Shown: positions 46,669 through 56,630, numbered from the stretch's first letter. The stretch: 64,000 nt of DNA from Bradyrhizobium sp. (GCF_030646015.1 NZ_JAUSLT010000072.1:17393-81392), one strand, 5' to 3'. Translations and numbers: made by a program. The notes: a model not told the origin generated them from the sequence alone.

Positions 46669-47280
46669 TCAGTCCATCCGCTCCCGGCCGGCATCGGGAT
46701 CCCGATCCGCATAGGGATCTCGATCCGTATACGGATCGGGAATGCCGAGTTGCGCCAGGATCTGCCGCTCGAGGGCTTCCATGGCTTCGGCCTCGCCGTC
46801 TTTTTCGTGGTCGTAGCCGATCAGATGCAGGAAGCCATGGATCGCCAGATGGCTGAGGTGATGATCGAACGGCTTTTGTTCGTCGTCGGCTTCCTTCCGC
46901 GTGGTCTGGTAGGCGATGGCGATGTCGCCGAGCATGCGCGGCGCGTCGTCGGGTCCAACGGGACCGGTCGGCTGCAGCGCCGGAAACGACAGCACGTTGG
47001 TCGGCTTGTCGATGCCGCGCCAATTGCTGTTCAGCGTGCGAATGCCGGCATCGTCGGTCAGCATGACCGCAAGCTCGGCGTCGCCGACATCCGCATCGAC
47101 GCTCTCGGCCGCCGCCGCGATGGCGCGATGCACCACTGCTTCGGCGTCGGGTTCGGCCTGCCAGCAATCGGCGACGACGAGAACCTCGGGGATGGGAAGC
47201 GCAAGGGGCGGCATCGGTCCGGAATTTCCGTTGCGGCCGGGGCTCGTCCCCGGCGCGCGCTTGGCGTCAGAGTTGGGCAT
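46669..47280 (-). CDS. ybeY: Endoribonuclease YbeY (rRNA maturation)
   Basis: YbeY is a metal-dependent RNase needed for 16S 3'-end maturation and ribosome quality control. The 203-residue protein carries the zinc-binding signature AIHGFLHLIGYDH. The ATG at 47280 overlaps the phoH stop (ATGA). Its C-terminus is unusual: hexapeptide repeats YTDRDP and YADRDP followed by DAGRERMD, encoded by a tandem 18-bp repeat at 46698-46733, extend the protein by about 20 residues beyond the conserved core. Confidence 0.95.
   Translation of the reverse strand: MPNSDAKRAPGTSPGRNGNSGPMPPLALPIPEVLVVADCWQAEPDAEAVVHRAIAAAAESVDADVGDAELAVMLTDDAGIRTLNSNWRGIDKPTNVLSFPALQPTGPVGPDDAPRMLGDIAIAYQTTRKEADDEQKPFDHHLSHLAIHGFLHLIGYDHEKDGEAEAMEALERQILAQLGIPDPYTDRDPYADRDPDAGRERMD
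46698..46733. repeat. In-frame 18-bp tandem repeat in ybeY
   Basis: GATCCCGATCCGCATAGG and GATCTCGATCCGTATACG stand head to tail, followed by a partial third unit GATCGGGAATGCC. It encodes the acidic/basic hexapeptide repeat near the YbeY C-terminus. Confidence 0.8.
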
Positions 47281-48335
47281 CAAGGCCTGCTGGTTACCGG
47301 CTTCTGCGGCAATCCTTCATAGGCGGCGACGATCCGCGCCACCAGTTCATGGCGGATCACGTCCTCGGCGGTGAATTTCACTTGGGCAATGCCTTCGACG
47401 CCATCGAGCAGTCGCGCGGCTTCCGCAAGCCCCGAAGTCTGGCCGTTCGGCAGATCGACCTGGGAGGGATCGCCGGTGATGATCATGCGGCTGTTTTCGC
47501 CGAGCCGGGTCAGGAACATCTTCATCTGCATCGAGGTGGTATTCTGCGCCTCGTCCAGGATGATGACGGCGTTGGTCAGGGTACGGCCGCGCATGAAGGC
47601 GAGCGGCGCGATCTCGATTTCGCCGGCCTGCAGCGCGCGCTCGACGATCCGCGAATCCATCAAATCGTACAGCGCATCATAGATCGGCCTCAAATACGGA
47701 TCGACCTTCTCCCGGAGATCGCCGGGCAGGAAGCCGAGCCGCTCGCCGGCCTCGACCGCGGGGCGCGACAGGATGATGCGATCGACTTCCTTGCGTTCGA
47801 ACAGTTGGGCGGCATGCGCCACCGCGAGCCAGGTCTTGCCGGTGCCTGCCGGGCCGATGCCGAACACCATTTCGTGGCGTTTCAGCGCGCGAATATACGA
47901 GTCTTGCGCGGCGGTGCGCGCCCGCACCGGGCGCTTGCGCAGATTGATGGTCTCGAACGCCGTCTTCGCGGTCTTGGCGTCGAATTCGAACAGCGATCCC
48001 TGGGCGATCACGGCGCGAATCGCGCCCTCGACGTCGCCCTGTGCAAGGTCGTGGCCCTGCACCGCCTGCGCATACAGCGTCTCCAGCACGCGCCGCGCGG
48101 CATCGCAGCCGTCGCGCGAGCCGGCGATGGTGATGTGATTGCCGCGCGAATCGACCACGACGCCGAGCCGGCGCTCGATCAGCGCCAGGTTCTGTCCGTA
48201 GGGTCCGACCAAAGCGGAGGCCGCGCGATTGTCGTCGAAATCGATGACGACCTGCGTTTCGGGCGGGATTTGCATGTCGCGGTCAAATTTGCGGCTGGGA
48301 GCGAGTGCAGGCGAATCCGATGCGCTTTTTGGCAA
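47280..48335 (-). CDS. phoH: PhoH-family ATPase (YbeZ)
   Basis: The 351-residue protein has an N-terminal KH-like segment (VVDSRGNHITIAGSRDG) and a P-loop domain with Walker A GPAGTGKTWLAV and Walker B VIILDEAQNTT, the PhoH signature. YbeZ works with YbeY on rRNA. The likely start is TTG 48335, which has GGGAG 9 bp upstream; ATG 48275 (MQIPPETQ) lacks such a site. It lies between miaB and ybeY. Confidence 0.94.
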   Translation of the reverse strand: MPKSASDSPALAPSRKFDRDMQIPPETQVVIDFDDNRAASALVGPYGQNLALIERRLGVVVDSRGNHITIAGSRDGCDAARRVLETLYAQAVQGHDLAQGDVEGAIRAVIAQGSLFEFDAKTAKTAFETINLRKRPVRARTAAQDSYIRALKRHEMVFGIGPAGTGKTWLAVAHAAQLFERKEVDRIILSRPAVEAGERLGFLPGDLREKVDPYLRPIYDALYDLMDSRIVERALQAGEIEIAPLAFMRGRTLTNAVIILDEAQNTTSMQMKMFLTRLGENSRMIITGDPSQVDLPNGQTSGLAEAARLLDGVEGIAQVKFTAEDVIRHELVARIVAAYEGLPQKPVTSRP

Positions 48336-48339
48336 GGGT

Positions 48340-49752
48340 TCAGGCTCCCGTGATCATGTGAGAGGAATCGGTCATTCGGGCAGGTGCCGGCGGTGCAGGG
48401 ACCGTTCCGGAGAGTTCGCCGAGCAGGCTGTAGCGCTCGAGGCTGGCGATGGTCACCGGCAATATCTGTCCGATGATGTCGGGGGACGCCATCACATGCG
48501 CCGGCTGCAGGTAAGCGGTGCGGCCGACGATCTGGCCGGGGTTGCGGGCGGCGCGTTCGAACAGCACGTCAACGGTGCTGCCAATCGCAGCCAGATTGAA
48601 GGCCGCTTGCTGGCCGTCGATCAATTCCTGGAGCCGCACCAATCGCTCGTCCATTTCAGCCGCTGACACCGTCTCCCGCATGTCCGCCGCCGGCGTGCCT
48701 GGCCGTGGCGAATACTTGAACGAATAAGCGCCAGCGTAGCCGATTTGCCGGACCAGCGCGAGGGTCGCGGCGAAATCTTCCTCGGTCTCGGTGGGGAAGC
48801 CCACGATAAAATCCGATGAAAAAGCAATATTTTGCCGCACCGCACGGAACCGGTCGATGACGCGGCGGTAATCGTCGGCGCTGTGCTTGCGGTTCATCGC
48901 CGCCAGGATCCGGTCGGAACCCGACTGCACCGGCAGGTGCACGAAGGGCATCAGCGCCGGCAAGTCGCGGTGCGCCGCGATCAGCGTGTCGTCGACGTCG
49001 CGGGGATGGCTGGTCGAATAGCGCAGACGCGCGATCCCGGGGATATCGGCGAGGCGATGCAGCAACGCGCCGAGCGACCAGATCCGTCCCCCAGGCCCTT
49101 CGCCGTGATAGGCATTGACGTTCTGGCCGATCAGGGTGATTTCGCGCACGCCGTTGTCGGCCAGTCTCAGCACGTCGTCGACGATTTTCGCCACCGGGCG
49201 CGAAACTTCGGCGCCGCGGGTATAGGGCACCACGCAGAACGTGCAAAACTTGTCGCAGCCTTCCTGCACCGTGACGAAGGACGAGACGCCGCGCGCGCGG
49301 ATCGCATCGGGCTTCGGGGCTGCGAGGAATCCGAATTTGTCCTCGACCGGAAATTCGGTCTCCACCGCGCGGCCGTGGCTCTTCGCCCGCGCCAATAGCT
49401 GCGGCAGATGATGATAGCTTTGCGGGCCGACCACGACATCGACCGCGGGCGCGCGGCGGATGATCTCGGCGCCTTCCGCCTGCGCGACGCAGCCGGCCAC
49501 CGCGATGCTCATCTGGCGGCCGGCTCTGGCGGCCTCGTCCTTGGCGACGCGCAGCCGCCCGAGTTCGGAGTAAACCTTCTCCGACGCCTTTTCGCGGATG
49601 TGACACGTGTTCAGAATCACCAGGTCCGCGTCATCCACGCTTGATGTCTCGACAAAGCCTTCGGGCGCCAGCGTGTCCACCATGCGTTGTGCATCGTAGA
49701 CATTCATCTGACAGCCGTATGACTTGATATGCAGCTTGCGCGGCGGGCTCAT
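48340..49752 (-). CDS. miaB: tRNA-2-methylthio-N6-dimethylallyladenosine synthase
   Basis: MiaB is a radical-SAM methylthiotransferase that modifies i6A37 of tRNA. The 470-residue protein has three N-terminal cluster cysteines ([30 protein letters not shown]), the radical-SAM CxxxCxxC in [13 protein letters not shown], and a C-terminal TRAM domain (about 385-445). It is followed 4 bp later by phoH. Confidence 0.97.
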   Translation of the reverse strand: MSPPRKLHIKSYGCQMNVYDAQRMVDTLAPEGFVETSSVDDADLVILNTCHIREKASEKVYSELGRLRVAKDEAARAGRQMSIAVAGCVAQAEGAEIIRRAPAVDVVVGPQSYHHLPQLLARAKSHGRAVETEFPVEDKFGFLAAPKPDAIRARGVSSFVTVQEGCDKFCTFCVVPYTRGAEVSRPVAKIVDDVLRLADNGVREITLIGQNVNAYHGEGPGGRIWSLGALLHRLADIPGIARLRYSTSHPRDVDDTLIAAHRDLPALMPFVHLPVQSGSDRILAAMNRKHSADDYRRVIDRFRAVRQNIAFSSDFIVGFPTETEEDFAATLALVRQIGYAGAYSFKYSPRPGTPAADMRETVSAAEMDERLVRLQELIDGQQAAFNLAAIGSTVDVLFERAARNPGQIVGRTAYLQPAHVMASPDIIGQILPVTIASLERYSLLGELSGTVPAPPAPARMTDSSHMITGA

Positions 49753-49808
49753 GGAACCTGAATGCTGTGCTGAGGTGGCGCCATTACGGCGCGGGGCTCA
49801 ATTATAGG

Positions 49809-50531
49809 CTAAAGGGCTGAAAATCCAGCGACAAAGCCCGGATTTCGGCCGATTTGCGCGATCAAATCGGGTAATTGCCGCATATCGCCGAATATCGCGG
49901 CGGCCCCGGCGGCGCGCAGCCGGTCGCCGTGACCGGGGCGGCAATGGCTGCCGCCGTAAAAACCGAGCACGGGCATCCCGGCGGCGACCGCGGCGGCGAT
50001 GCCGGCGAGGCTGTCCTCGATCACCAGGCAGCGCGCCGGCGCCGCCAGCATCTGCCCGGCGGCAAACAGGAACAGATCGGGTGCCGGCTTGCCGCGGTTG
50101 ACCTGGGAGGCGGAGAAAATGTGGGGCGCCAGCAAATCGTAGAGCCCGGCGCAGCCGAGACCGTGGCGAATTTTCTCCGGCGTGCCGCTCGACGCCACGC
50201 ATTTCGGCAGGCCGATCGCGGCGATCGCCTCGCTGATATGTGGAATAGTCTTGAGATCGGCGGCGTAGCGCTGCAGCGTCGCCTGCTTCATCTGCGATTC
50301 AAAATCGTCGGGAAGCTGCCGGCCGAGTTCGGTTTCGATGGTTTGGCGGGCTTCGCGATCCGACACGCCGAGAAATCGCTCCAGCACCTGGTCCGATGTG
50401 ATCGGGTAGCCATGGCGCGTCAGGGTTTCCGCATGCGCGGCGCAGGAGATCACTTCGCTGTCGACCAGCACGCCGTCGCAGTCGAAAATGACGAGATCGA
50501 AAGGGTCTTTGTCTCGACGCGGTTTATTCAC
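49809..50531 (-). CDS. HAD-superfamily hydrolase (phosphoglycolate phosphatase / beta-phosphoglucomutase type)
   Basis: The 240-residue protein has the HAD catalytic motifs: DCDGVLVDSE (nucleophile Asp), ASSGTPEKI (motif II Ser), NRGKPAPDLFLFA (Lys) and CLVIEDSLAGI (acidic motif IV), with an alpha-helical cap between I and II. The start is GTG 50531, 4 bp after the fur stop. Substrates of this subfamily are small phospho-sugars or phosphoglycolate and cannot be told apart by sequence. Confidence 0.88.
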   Translation of the reverse strand: MNKPRRDKDPFDLVIFDCDGVLVDSEVISCAAHAETLTRHGYPITSDQVLERFLGVSDREARQTIETELGRQLPDDFESQMKQATLQRYAADLKTIPHISEAIAAIGLPKCVASSGTPEKIRHGLGCAGLYDLLAPHIFSASQVNRGKPAPDLFLFAAGQMLAAPARCLVIEDSLAGIAAAVAAGMPVLGFYGGSHCRPGHGDRLRAAGAAAIFGDMRQLPDLIAQIGRNPGFVAGFSAL

Positions 50532-50535
50532 GCGA

Positions 50536-50985
50536 TCAGGATTTGTCGTCGTCCAGCGGGACGCAATACAGTTCCAGCCGGTGATCGACCAGCTTGTAGC
50601 CGAGCCTGCGGGCGATTTCGGCCTGCAGCTTCTCGATTTCCTCGTTGGTGAACTCGATCACCTTGCCGTCGCGCAGATTGATCAAGTGGTCGTGATGGCT
50701 GTCGCGCATCTGCTCGTAGCGGGCGCGGCCCTCGCGGAAATCATGCCGCTCGATGATCCCGGCGTCCTCGAATAGTTTTACCGTGCGATACACCGTCGAG
50801 ATCGAGATCTTGTCGTCGACCGCGACGCAGCGGCGATACAGTTCCTCGACGTCGGGGTGATCGATGGCTTCCGCCAGCACACGGGCGATGACGCGGCGCT
50901 GTTCGGTCATGCGCATGCCGGTGGCGGCGCAGCGGGCTTCGATACCGGTGGCCTTGGGCACGGGCGTGGATTTCAATGCAGTCAT
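50536..50985 (-). CDS. fur: Fur-family metalloregulator (Fur/Mur)
   Basis: The 149-residue protein has a winged helix with RMTEQRRVIARVL and SISTVYRTVKLFEDAGI, and metal-binding DSHHDHLINLRDGKVIEF. It lacks the CxxC zinc pairs of E. coli Fur, like the alphaproteobacterial Fur/Mur group, which often answers to manganese while Irr governs iron. In Bradyrhizobium this protein represses irr, whose promoter lies at 19.4 kb in this window. It sits between rimI and the HAD gene. Confidence 0.93.
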   Translation of the reverse strand: MTALKSTPVPKATGIEARCAATGMRMTEQRRVIARVLAEAIDHPDVEELYRRCVAVDDKISISTVYRTVKLFEDAGIIERHDFREGRARYEQMRDSHHDHLINLRDGKVIEFTNEEIEKLQAEIARRLGYKLVDHRLELYCVPLDDDKS

Positions 50986-51066
50986 GATTCGTTCGCCTTC
51001 GGCACCGCATGATCTGCGATAAGACCATGCGCCCCTTGCAAGGGCCTTTCTGCCACTCCGGGCGCG

Positions 51067-51564
51067 TTACGACAAGTCGCGACGCATCAGAAGTGCGTTC
51101 AATTGTTCCCCGTTGGCCTCCCGGTAATACCGTTCGCGGCGTCCGACGACGGCAAAACCGGCCCGTTCGTAGAGCCGCCGCGCCGGCTGATTATTTTCCT
51201 CGACTTCGAGGAATATGGTGCGCACGCCACGGCCCGCCAGATGGCCGAGATGTGTCAGCAGCAGGTTGTGCGACAGGCCACGGCCGCGCTGATCGGCGGC
51301 AACCGCGATCGACAGGATCTCGGCCTCGTCGGCGGCCAGCCGCGACACCGCGAAACCGATGATCTTTCGACCCTGCCTCAGCCGATGAACCAGTGTATTG
51401 CGCTCGCTCAACATGGTCTCGAATTCGGCTTCGCCCCAGCCGCGGTGAAATGATGCGCCGTGCAGTTGCGCCAGCCGGGCGGCGTCGCGCTGGGTCGCGG
51501 GCTCGACCACCGCGGCGCCGCCGCGCCACCATCCGCCGAACCAGGAACGTATTTGACTCATCAT
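51067..51564 (-). CDS. rimI: Ribosomal-protein-alanine N-acetyltransferase RimI
   Basis: RimI acetylates the N-terminus of S18 and perhaps other proteins. The 165-residue GNAT protein shows AEILSIAVAADQRGRGLSHNLL (acetyl-CoA motif QRGRG) and VEENNQPARRLYERAGFAVVGRRERYY. The ATG at 51564 overlaps the tsaB stop by 4 bp; tsaB-rimI pairing is typical of bacteria. A basic, Trp-rich N-terminus (MMSQIRSWFGGWWRGG) precedes the fold. Confidence 0.93.
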   Translation of the reverse strand: MMSQIRSWFGGWWRGGAAVVEPATQRDAARLAQLHGASFHRGWGEAEFETMLSERNTLVHRLRQGRKIIGFAVSRLAADEAEILSIAVAADQRGRGLSHNLLLTHLGHLAGRGVRTIFLEVEENNQPARRLYERAGFAVVGRRERYYREANGEQLNALLMRRDLS

Positions 51565-52259
51565 GATGAGGGCGGCTGCGCGGCTCTCTGCAGCGCGTCC
51601 TGTGAAGGCTTGGCGTCGGGAGCGCGCAGGTAATACGGCCGCGCCGGTGCGGCGTCCGGACTGACCGCGGCGCCGAGCCACGCCACCCAGGCGATGTCGG
51701 GCGCCGGTTGCGGATCGACCTTGAACGGAGCCGGCGCATCGGCCGGCCAGCGGTCAGCGAGAATCTGGGCGGCGTTACCGACCAGATGCGGTGCGCCGAA
51801 CTGTGCCGCGGCGAGCGCTTCCTCGACCGGCGCGACGCGTGGCCGGACCAGCGAACTGCCGTCGCCGCTCACCACCTGAAAATACACATGGTCATGCCGC
51901 GCATCGATCGCCGAGATCACCGGCTGCGCGGCGTTCTGGGCGACGACGGGCGCGGCATAGGCCGTCAGCGTGGTCAGCCCGACCACCGGTCTGTTGGCGG
52001 CGAGGCCAATGCCGCGCGCCGCGGAGAGTCCGACCCGCAAGCCGGTAAAGCTGCCGGGCCCGGTGGTCACCGCGATGCGGTCGAGCGCAACGTAGGCAAC
52101 GCCGGACGCCTTGATGACGCGCGCGATCAGCGGCATCAGGGCCTCGGCATGGCCGCGCTTCATCGCCTGCGATTCCTGCGCGATGAGTTGGCTCGTGCTC
52201 GTGTCGAGCACTGCGGCGGCGCAGGCATCCAGTGCGGTATCGATGGCGAGGATGAGCAT
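51561..52259 (-). CDS. tsaB: tRNA threonylcarbamoyladenosine biosynthesis protein TsaB
   Basis: TsaB is the ASKHA-fold partner of TsaD and TsaE in t6A37 formation. The 232-residue protein shows MLILAIDTALDACAAAV, GHAEALMPLI and the signature ITTGPGSFTGLRVG-like VTTGPGSFTGLRVGL. TsaE of the same pathway is encoded at 250-1758 as a fusion. A family B repeat separates it from nfuA. Confidence 0.96.
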   Translation of the reverse strand: MLILAIDTALDACAAAVLDTSTSQLIAQESQAMKRGHAEALMPLIARVIKASGVAYVALDRIAVTTGPGSFTGLRVGLSAARGIGLAANRPVVGLTTLTAYAAPVVAQNAAQPVISAIDARHDHVYFQVVSGDGSSLVRPRVAPVEEALAAAQFGAPHLVGNAAQILADRWPADAPAPFKVDPQPAPDIAWVAWLGAAVSPDAAPARPYYLRAPDAKPSQDALQRAAQPPSS

Positions 52260-52303
52260 GGGGCAGTTATATCAGCCGCATGCGGCGACGCTAGGCTATA
52301 GCT

Positions 52304-52409
52304 TCGTAGGGTGGGCAAAGGCGCTCTTCGCGCCGTGCCCACCGCTATCTCGAAGTTTCAGGACGGGACGAAAGTTGGTGGGCACGCTTCGCTTTGCCCA
52401 CCCTACGAC
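52304..52409. repeat. Dispersed intergenic repeat, family B (second copy)
   Basis: CGTAGGGTGGGCAAAG and CTTTGCCCACCCTACG are perfect inverted ends; inner GTGCCCACC and GGTGGGCAC form a second stem. It matches the element between fabI and the GST gene. Confidence 0.88.
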
Positions 52410-52418
52410 GCTCCCAGC

Positions 52419-52988
52419 TCACATCGGCCGGACTTCGACCACGTCGGGCACGAAATGCTTCAGCAGGTTCTGGATGCCGTGCTGCAGGGTCGCAGTGGAG
52501 GACGGGCAGCCGGCGCAGGCGCCCTTCATGTTGAGATAGACGATGCCGTCCTTGAAGCCGCGGAAGGTGATGTCGCCGCCGTCATTGGCGACCGCCGGGC
52601 GCACCCGCGTTTCGATCAGGTCCTTGATGGTGGCGACCGTCTCGGCGTCGGCCTCGTTGAAGAACTCGTCTTCCTCGTCGGCGGCCTCGTCGCTGGCGGC
52701 AATGCCGTCGGCCAAAAGCGGCGCGCCGGACATGTAATGTTCCATGATGGCGCCGAGGATCGACGGCTTGAGGTGCTGCCAGTCGCTTGAGTCCTTGGTC
52801 ACGGTGACGAAGTCGGAACCGTAGAACACGCTGGTGACGCCGGGCACGTCGAACAGCCGCGTCGCCAGCGGCGAGCGCGCCGCGGCTTCGCGATTGGCGA
52901 ATTCCATGGTGCCGCCCTCGAGCACGATGCGGCCGGGAATGAATTTCAGGGTGGCGGGATTGGGCGTGGCTTCGGTCTGGATGAACAT
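52419..52988 (-). CDS. nfuA: Nfu-type iron-sulfur cluster carrier
   Basis: The 189-residue protein has an N-terminal Nfu_N domain (MFIQTEATPNPATLKFIPG) and a C-terminal NifU-like domain with the cluster-binding Cys-x2-Cys in MKGACAGCPSS. It receives Fe-S clusters and delivers them to apo-enzymes, of which MiaB and LeuC in this window are examples of the client class. ATG 52988 has AGGAGAAA upstream. An acidic linker (SDEAADEEDEFFNEADAE) joins the domains. Confidence 0.95.
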   Translation of the reverse strand: MFIQTEATPNPATLKFIPGRIVLEGGTMEFANREAAARSPLATRLFDVPGVTSVFYGSDFVTVTKDSSDWQHLKPSILGAIMEHYMSGAPLLADGIAASDEAADEEDEFFNEADAETVATIKDLIETRVRPAVANDGGDITFRGFKDGIVYLNMKGACAGCPSSTATLQHGIQNLLKHFVPDVVEVRPM

Positions 52989-53128
52989 GGCTTTCTCCTG
53001 CGACACCGGTTCAAGGCCGGCGCGTGGCTGACCTCTTAGCAGATGGCGACGGCGGATGCACGATCAAGGGGCGCAGGGCAGTTCCGCAAAGTGGGTCAGA
53101 TGCTCACGCTCATCCGATGTTCGGCGCT

Positions 53129-53275
53129 CTTCTCCCCTCCTCCCACGCGCCCTTGCGCGTGGTGGGGAGGGGTCGGGGGTGGGGGGTCTATCAGCGCATT
53201 CGACTGTCAGCGGGTTTGCGGAAGCACCCCCCACCCCCGACCCCTCCCCGCCGCTTCGCGGGGGGAGGGGAGACG
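53129..53275. repeat. Dispersed intergenic repeat, family E (copy 2)
   Basis: CTTCTCCCCTCCTCCC at one end and GGGGGGAGGGGAG at the other frame inner stems GCGCCCTTGCGCG and CCCCGCCGCTTCGCGG. It lies between nfuA and the universal stress protein gene. Confidence 0.8.
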
Positions 53276-53277
53276 AC

Positions 53278-53772
53278 CTACGACAATCCGTCGATATCCG
53301 CGTCGCTGAGATCGCCGGGCACGATAATGACGGGAATCGGAAACGAGCCGACCGTCTTGGCCATGGTGGTGATGATCGGGCCGGGGCCCTCCGCACCGGG
53401 GTTGGCGGCCAGCACCAGCATCGCGATATCGACGTCCTTGTCGATCACGTCGAGGATCTGGCCGGTGGCGTCGCCTTCCCGGATCACGCGTTCGGGGGTG
53501 ATCGCGGCGATGCCGTTGGCGCGGCCGGCGGCGCGATCGAGCGCGGCGTTGGCGTTCTCCTCGGCCTCGGCGCGCATGATGTCGGCGACCCCGAGCCATT
53601 GCTGGTTCTGGTCCTCGGTCTCGATGACGCGCAGCATCACCACGCCGCCGCCGACGCGGATCGCCCAGCGGCTGGCATAATAGACCGCGCGGTCCCATTC
53701 CGCGCTGTCGTCAACGATGACAAGGCATTTCGGCTTGTGGCCGGTCTCGTAGCTTCGTCGCTGGGTGGTCAT
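53278..53772 (-). CDS. Universal stress protein family protein
   Basis: The 164-residue protein has a single UspA fold starting KCLVIVDDSAEWDRAVYYASRWA, with VVMLRVIE and DVIDKDVDIAMLVLAANPG. The ATP-binding G-x2-G-x9-G(S/T) motif is altered (AANPGAEGPGPIITTM), so nucleotide binding is uncertain. ATG 53772 is chosen; frames upstream lie in non-coding DNA. It is downstream of trpS on the same strand with a gap of about 110 bp. Confidence 0.88.
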   Translation of the reverse strand: MTTQRRSYETGHKPKCLVIVDDSAEWDRAVYYASRWAIRVGGGVVMLRVIETEDQNQQWLGVADIMRAEAEENANAALDRAAGRANGIAAITPERVIREGDATGQILDVIDKDVDIAMLVLAANPGAEGPGPIITTMAKTVGSFPIPVIIVPGDLSDADIDGLS

Positions 53773-53884
53773 GCATGTCCCGATGCTGCGCCAAACCGAC
53801 GCATGCTGCCACGGCGCGGCCCTGCTCCACAAGCGGCTGTGCAGGCGCTTTGCGTTGGATCAATTGTGGCGAAGGCGTGGAAAC

Positions 53885-54937
53885 CTAGCGCTTGCTGACG
53901 AAACCGACGATGTCGCGGGTCGCCCGCATGGTTTCGGCGGCGATCACCCGGGCGCGCGCGGCGCCGTCGACCAGCACCGCATCGATGGTGCCGGGGTCCG
54001 CCATCAGCCGCTTCATCTCGGAGGCGATCGGCGACAGTTTTGTAACGCACAGTTCGACCAGCGAATTCTTGAAGGCCGAAAATTGCCCGCCGCCGAATTC
54101 GCCGAGCAAGTCGGCCTTGGTTCGGCCCGACAAAGCGGCATAGATCCCGACCAGATTGTCGGCCTCGGGACGGGTCTCGAGACCCTTTTCCTCCGACGGC
54201 AACGGCTCCGGATCGGTCTTCGCCTTGCGGATTTTCTGCGCGATGGTGTCGGCGTCGTCGGTGAGGTTGATCCGCGAATTGTCCGACGCATCCGACTTCG
54301 ACATCTTCTTGGTGCCGTCGCGCAACGACATCACCCGCGTCGCGGGGCCGGTGATCAGCGGCTCCGGCTGCGGAAAGAACAAGCCGTCGTTGAAGCCATG
54401 GCTGCGGATCGACTCGGAAAAGTCATTGTTGAATTTCTGCGCGATGTCGCGCGACAGTTCGAGGTGCTGTTTCTGGTCTTCGCCAACAGGCACATGGGTA
54501 GCGCGATACACCAGAATGTCGGCCGCCATCAGCACCGGATAATCGTACAGTCCGACGGAGGCGGCCTCGCGATCCTTGCCGGCCTTGTCCTTGAACTGGG
54601 TCATGCGGTTGAGCCAGCCGATCCGCGCCACGCAATTGAAGATCCACGCCAGCTCCGCGTGTTCGAGCACCTGGCTCTGGTTGAACACGATATGTTTTTT
54701 CGGATCGATGCCTGAGGCGATGAAGGCCGCGGTCACTTCGCGGGTATTGCGCGCCAGCTCGGCCGGGCCGCCCCATACCTCCACCGGCTGCGTGATGGCG
54801 TGCATGTCGACGACGCAATAGAGACAATTATGCGTCTCCTGCAGTTTGACGAAATTGACGATCGCGCCGAGGTAATTGCCGAGATGCAGATTGCCCGTCG
54901 GCTGGACGCCCGAAAATACCCGTTCAACCATCGCCAT
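53885..54937 (-). CDS. trpS: Tryptophanyl-tRNA synthetase
   Basis: TrpS charges tRNA-Trp. The 350-residue class I synthetase begins [24 protein letters not shown] (HIGH-equivalent) and has the KMSKS loop in [11 protein letters not shown]. Length matches bacterial TrpS. GGGAAG precedes ATG 54937. It lies 43 bp after murJ on the same strand. Confidence 0.97.
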   Translation of the reverse strand: MAMVERVFSGVQPTGNLHLGNYLGAIVNFVKLQETHNCLYCVVDMHAITQPVEVWGGPAELARNTREVTAAFIASGIDPKKHIVFNQSQVLEHAELAWIFNCVARIGWLNRMTQFKDKAGKDREAASVGLYDYPVLMAADILVYRATHVPVGEDQKQHLELSRDIAQKFNNDFSESIRSHGFNDGLFFPQPEPLITGPATRVMSLRDGTKKMSKSDASDNSRINLTDDADTIAQKIRKAKTDPEPLPSEEKGLETRPEADNLVGIYAALSGRTKADLLGEFGGGQFSAFKNSLVELCVTKLSPIASEMKRLMADPGTIDAVLVDGAARARVIAAETMRATRDIVGFVSKR

Positions 54938-54979
54938 TGTCAGCTTCCCTGTTTCGGGCCGTCCCATGCCACGCGGGGC

Positions 54980-56536
54980 CTAGCTGCGCAAGCCGGAAGC
55001 CCTGGTTTGGCGGATCGCGGTCACCGCTTCGGCCCAGCTGGTGACGCCGAACCAGGCCAGAAGTCCGCCGTAAACCGCCATTCCGCCCGCGATCAGCACT
55101 CCCAGCAGCGCCGCCTGCACGAGGCCGTGTGCGGTTGCCGCTGTGGGCAGTACGAACGCCGCCGCCAGCCACAGCAGCCCGCCCATGACAAGCGCCGCCA
55201 CGACGATGCGCGGCAGCCGCCGGCACGCGGCGGCATCAATCGAAAAACCGAAGGTCGCAGCACCCTGCCGGATCAGGCTGAGCGCGCTGCTCCACGCCCC
55301 GAGCGCGATCGCCGCCGCGATCCCGCGCGCGCCGTAGATATGGCCAAGCACCACGGCCAGCACGATCGCGAGCGCAAATCCCTTCAACGTCGCCCACAGC
55401 GGCGTGCGTGTATCCTCGCGCGCGAAAAACGCCGGCGACAGCGCTTTTATCAATACATGCGCGGGCAGGCCGAGCGCCAGCCACATCAGCGCCTGCGCGG
55501 TTGCGGCGGTATCGGCCGCGGTGAAGGCGCCGTGCTGGAACAGCAGGCGCACGATCGGTTCGCTGAGCGCGATCAATCCCAGCGTCGCCGGCAGCGCGAG
55601 GCCGACGCTGAGTTCGAGCCCGCGCGATTCGGCATGCGCGATGGCGCCGGAATCGTTCGCGCGCACGCCGCGCGTCAGCTCGGGCACCAGCACGGCGCCC
55701 ATGGCGACGCCGACCAAGCCGAGCGGCAATTCGATCAGGCGATTGGCAAAATACAGCCACGACACCGCCGAGGGCGATGACGAGGCGATGACGGCGCCGC
55801 CGAGGATCAGCAATTGCGGCCCCGCGCCGGCGATCATGCCGGGAACCGCCTTGCCGAGAAAGCCGCGCATCTGCGGATCGAAGCTGATGCGCAGCGGCGT
55901 TGCGATTCCGCCGCCATGCGACACCAGGATCAGCAATTGCAGCAGCCCGGCCAAACCCACCGTGGCGGCGACGATTAGCGCGGCGAAGCCGGCGTCCTGC
56001 CGCCACACCAGCAGCGCCGCCATCACCGCAATCAGCGCGATGTTGAACAGCAGCGGCGAGAAAGCGGTCAGCGCAAAACGTCCCTGCGCGTTCAACAGCG
56101 CCATCATCACGGTGACGGGGCCGGCGAAGGCGAGATACGGCAGCATCAACCTGGCGTCGTCGACCGCCAGTTGCAGCGTCGCCGTCGCGGCAAAGCCCGG
56201 CGCCAGCGCCGAGATCACCAGCGGCATCAAGAGGCCGATCAAGGCCGCCGCCGCCACCAGTGCGGCGCTGACGGTGCCGAGCACGCTGCCCGCGAACGCC
56301 GCCGCCGCCACAGCACCTTCGGTCTCGCGCACCCGCAGCCAGGCCGGCACCAATGAGGCGTTCAGCGCCCCCTCGGTCAGCAGGCGCCTGACGACATTGA
56401 CCCCCTGAAACGCCACCAGGAACGCATCGGCGACGGCACCCGTGCCGAGCAGCGCCGCCAGCATCGCATCGCGCGCGAAGCCGAGCAGCCGCGAGGCCAG
56501 CGTTCCCGAGGAGACCGTGAGGAAGGAGCGGATCAT
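54980..56536 (-). CDS. murJ: Lipid II flippase MurJ
   Basis: MurJ flips lipid II for peptidoglycan synthesis. The 518-residue protein has about 14 hydrophobic helices and the MOP/MviN-type signature MIRSFLTVSSGTLASRLLGFARDAMLA, with conserved Arg/Asp positions (RLLTEGALNASLVP). ATG 56536 is preferred; upstream in-frame sequence is an intergenic shadow. It is divergent from the adenosine kinase gene. Confidence 0.96.
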   Translation of the reverse strand: MIRSFLTVSSGTLASRLLGFARDAMLAALLGTGAVADAFLVAFQGVNVVRRLLTEGALNASLVPAWLRVRETEGAVAAAAFAGSVLGTVSAALVAAAALIGLLMPLVISALAPGFAATATLQLAVDDARLMLPYLAFAGPVTVMMALLNAQGRFALTAFSPLLFNIALIAVMAALLVWRQDAGFAALIVAATVGLAGLLQLLILVSHGGGIATPLRISFDPQMRGFLGKAVPGMIAGAGPQLLILGGAVIASSSPSAVSWLYFANRLIELPLGLVGVAMGAVLVPELTRGVRANDSGAIAHAESRGLELSVGLALPATLGLIALSEPIVRLLFQHGAFTAADTAATAQALMWLALGLPAHVLIKALSPAFFAREDTRTPLWATLKGFALAIVLAVVLGHIYGARGIAAAIALGAWSSALSLIRQGAATFGFSIDAAACRRLPRIVVAALVMGGLLWLAAAFVLPTAATAHGLVQAALLGVLIAGGMAVYGGLLAWFGVTSWAEAVTAIRQTRASGLRS

Positions 56537-56630
56537 TGTCGTCTTATAGCAGCGTCGCTTGCTGGCCATAGGCCGATCGTGATAGGCCGCAGCACCTAAA
56601 ACCCCGCCATTGCCGCAACAGGACTGATCG

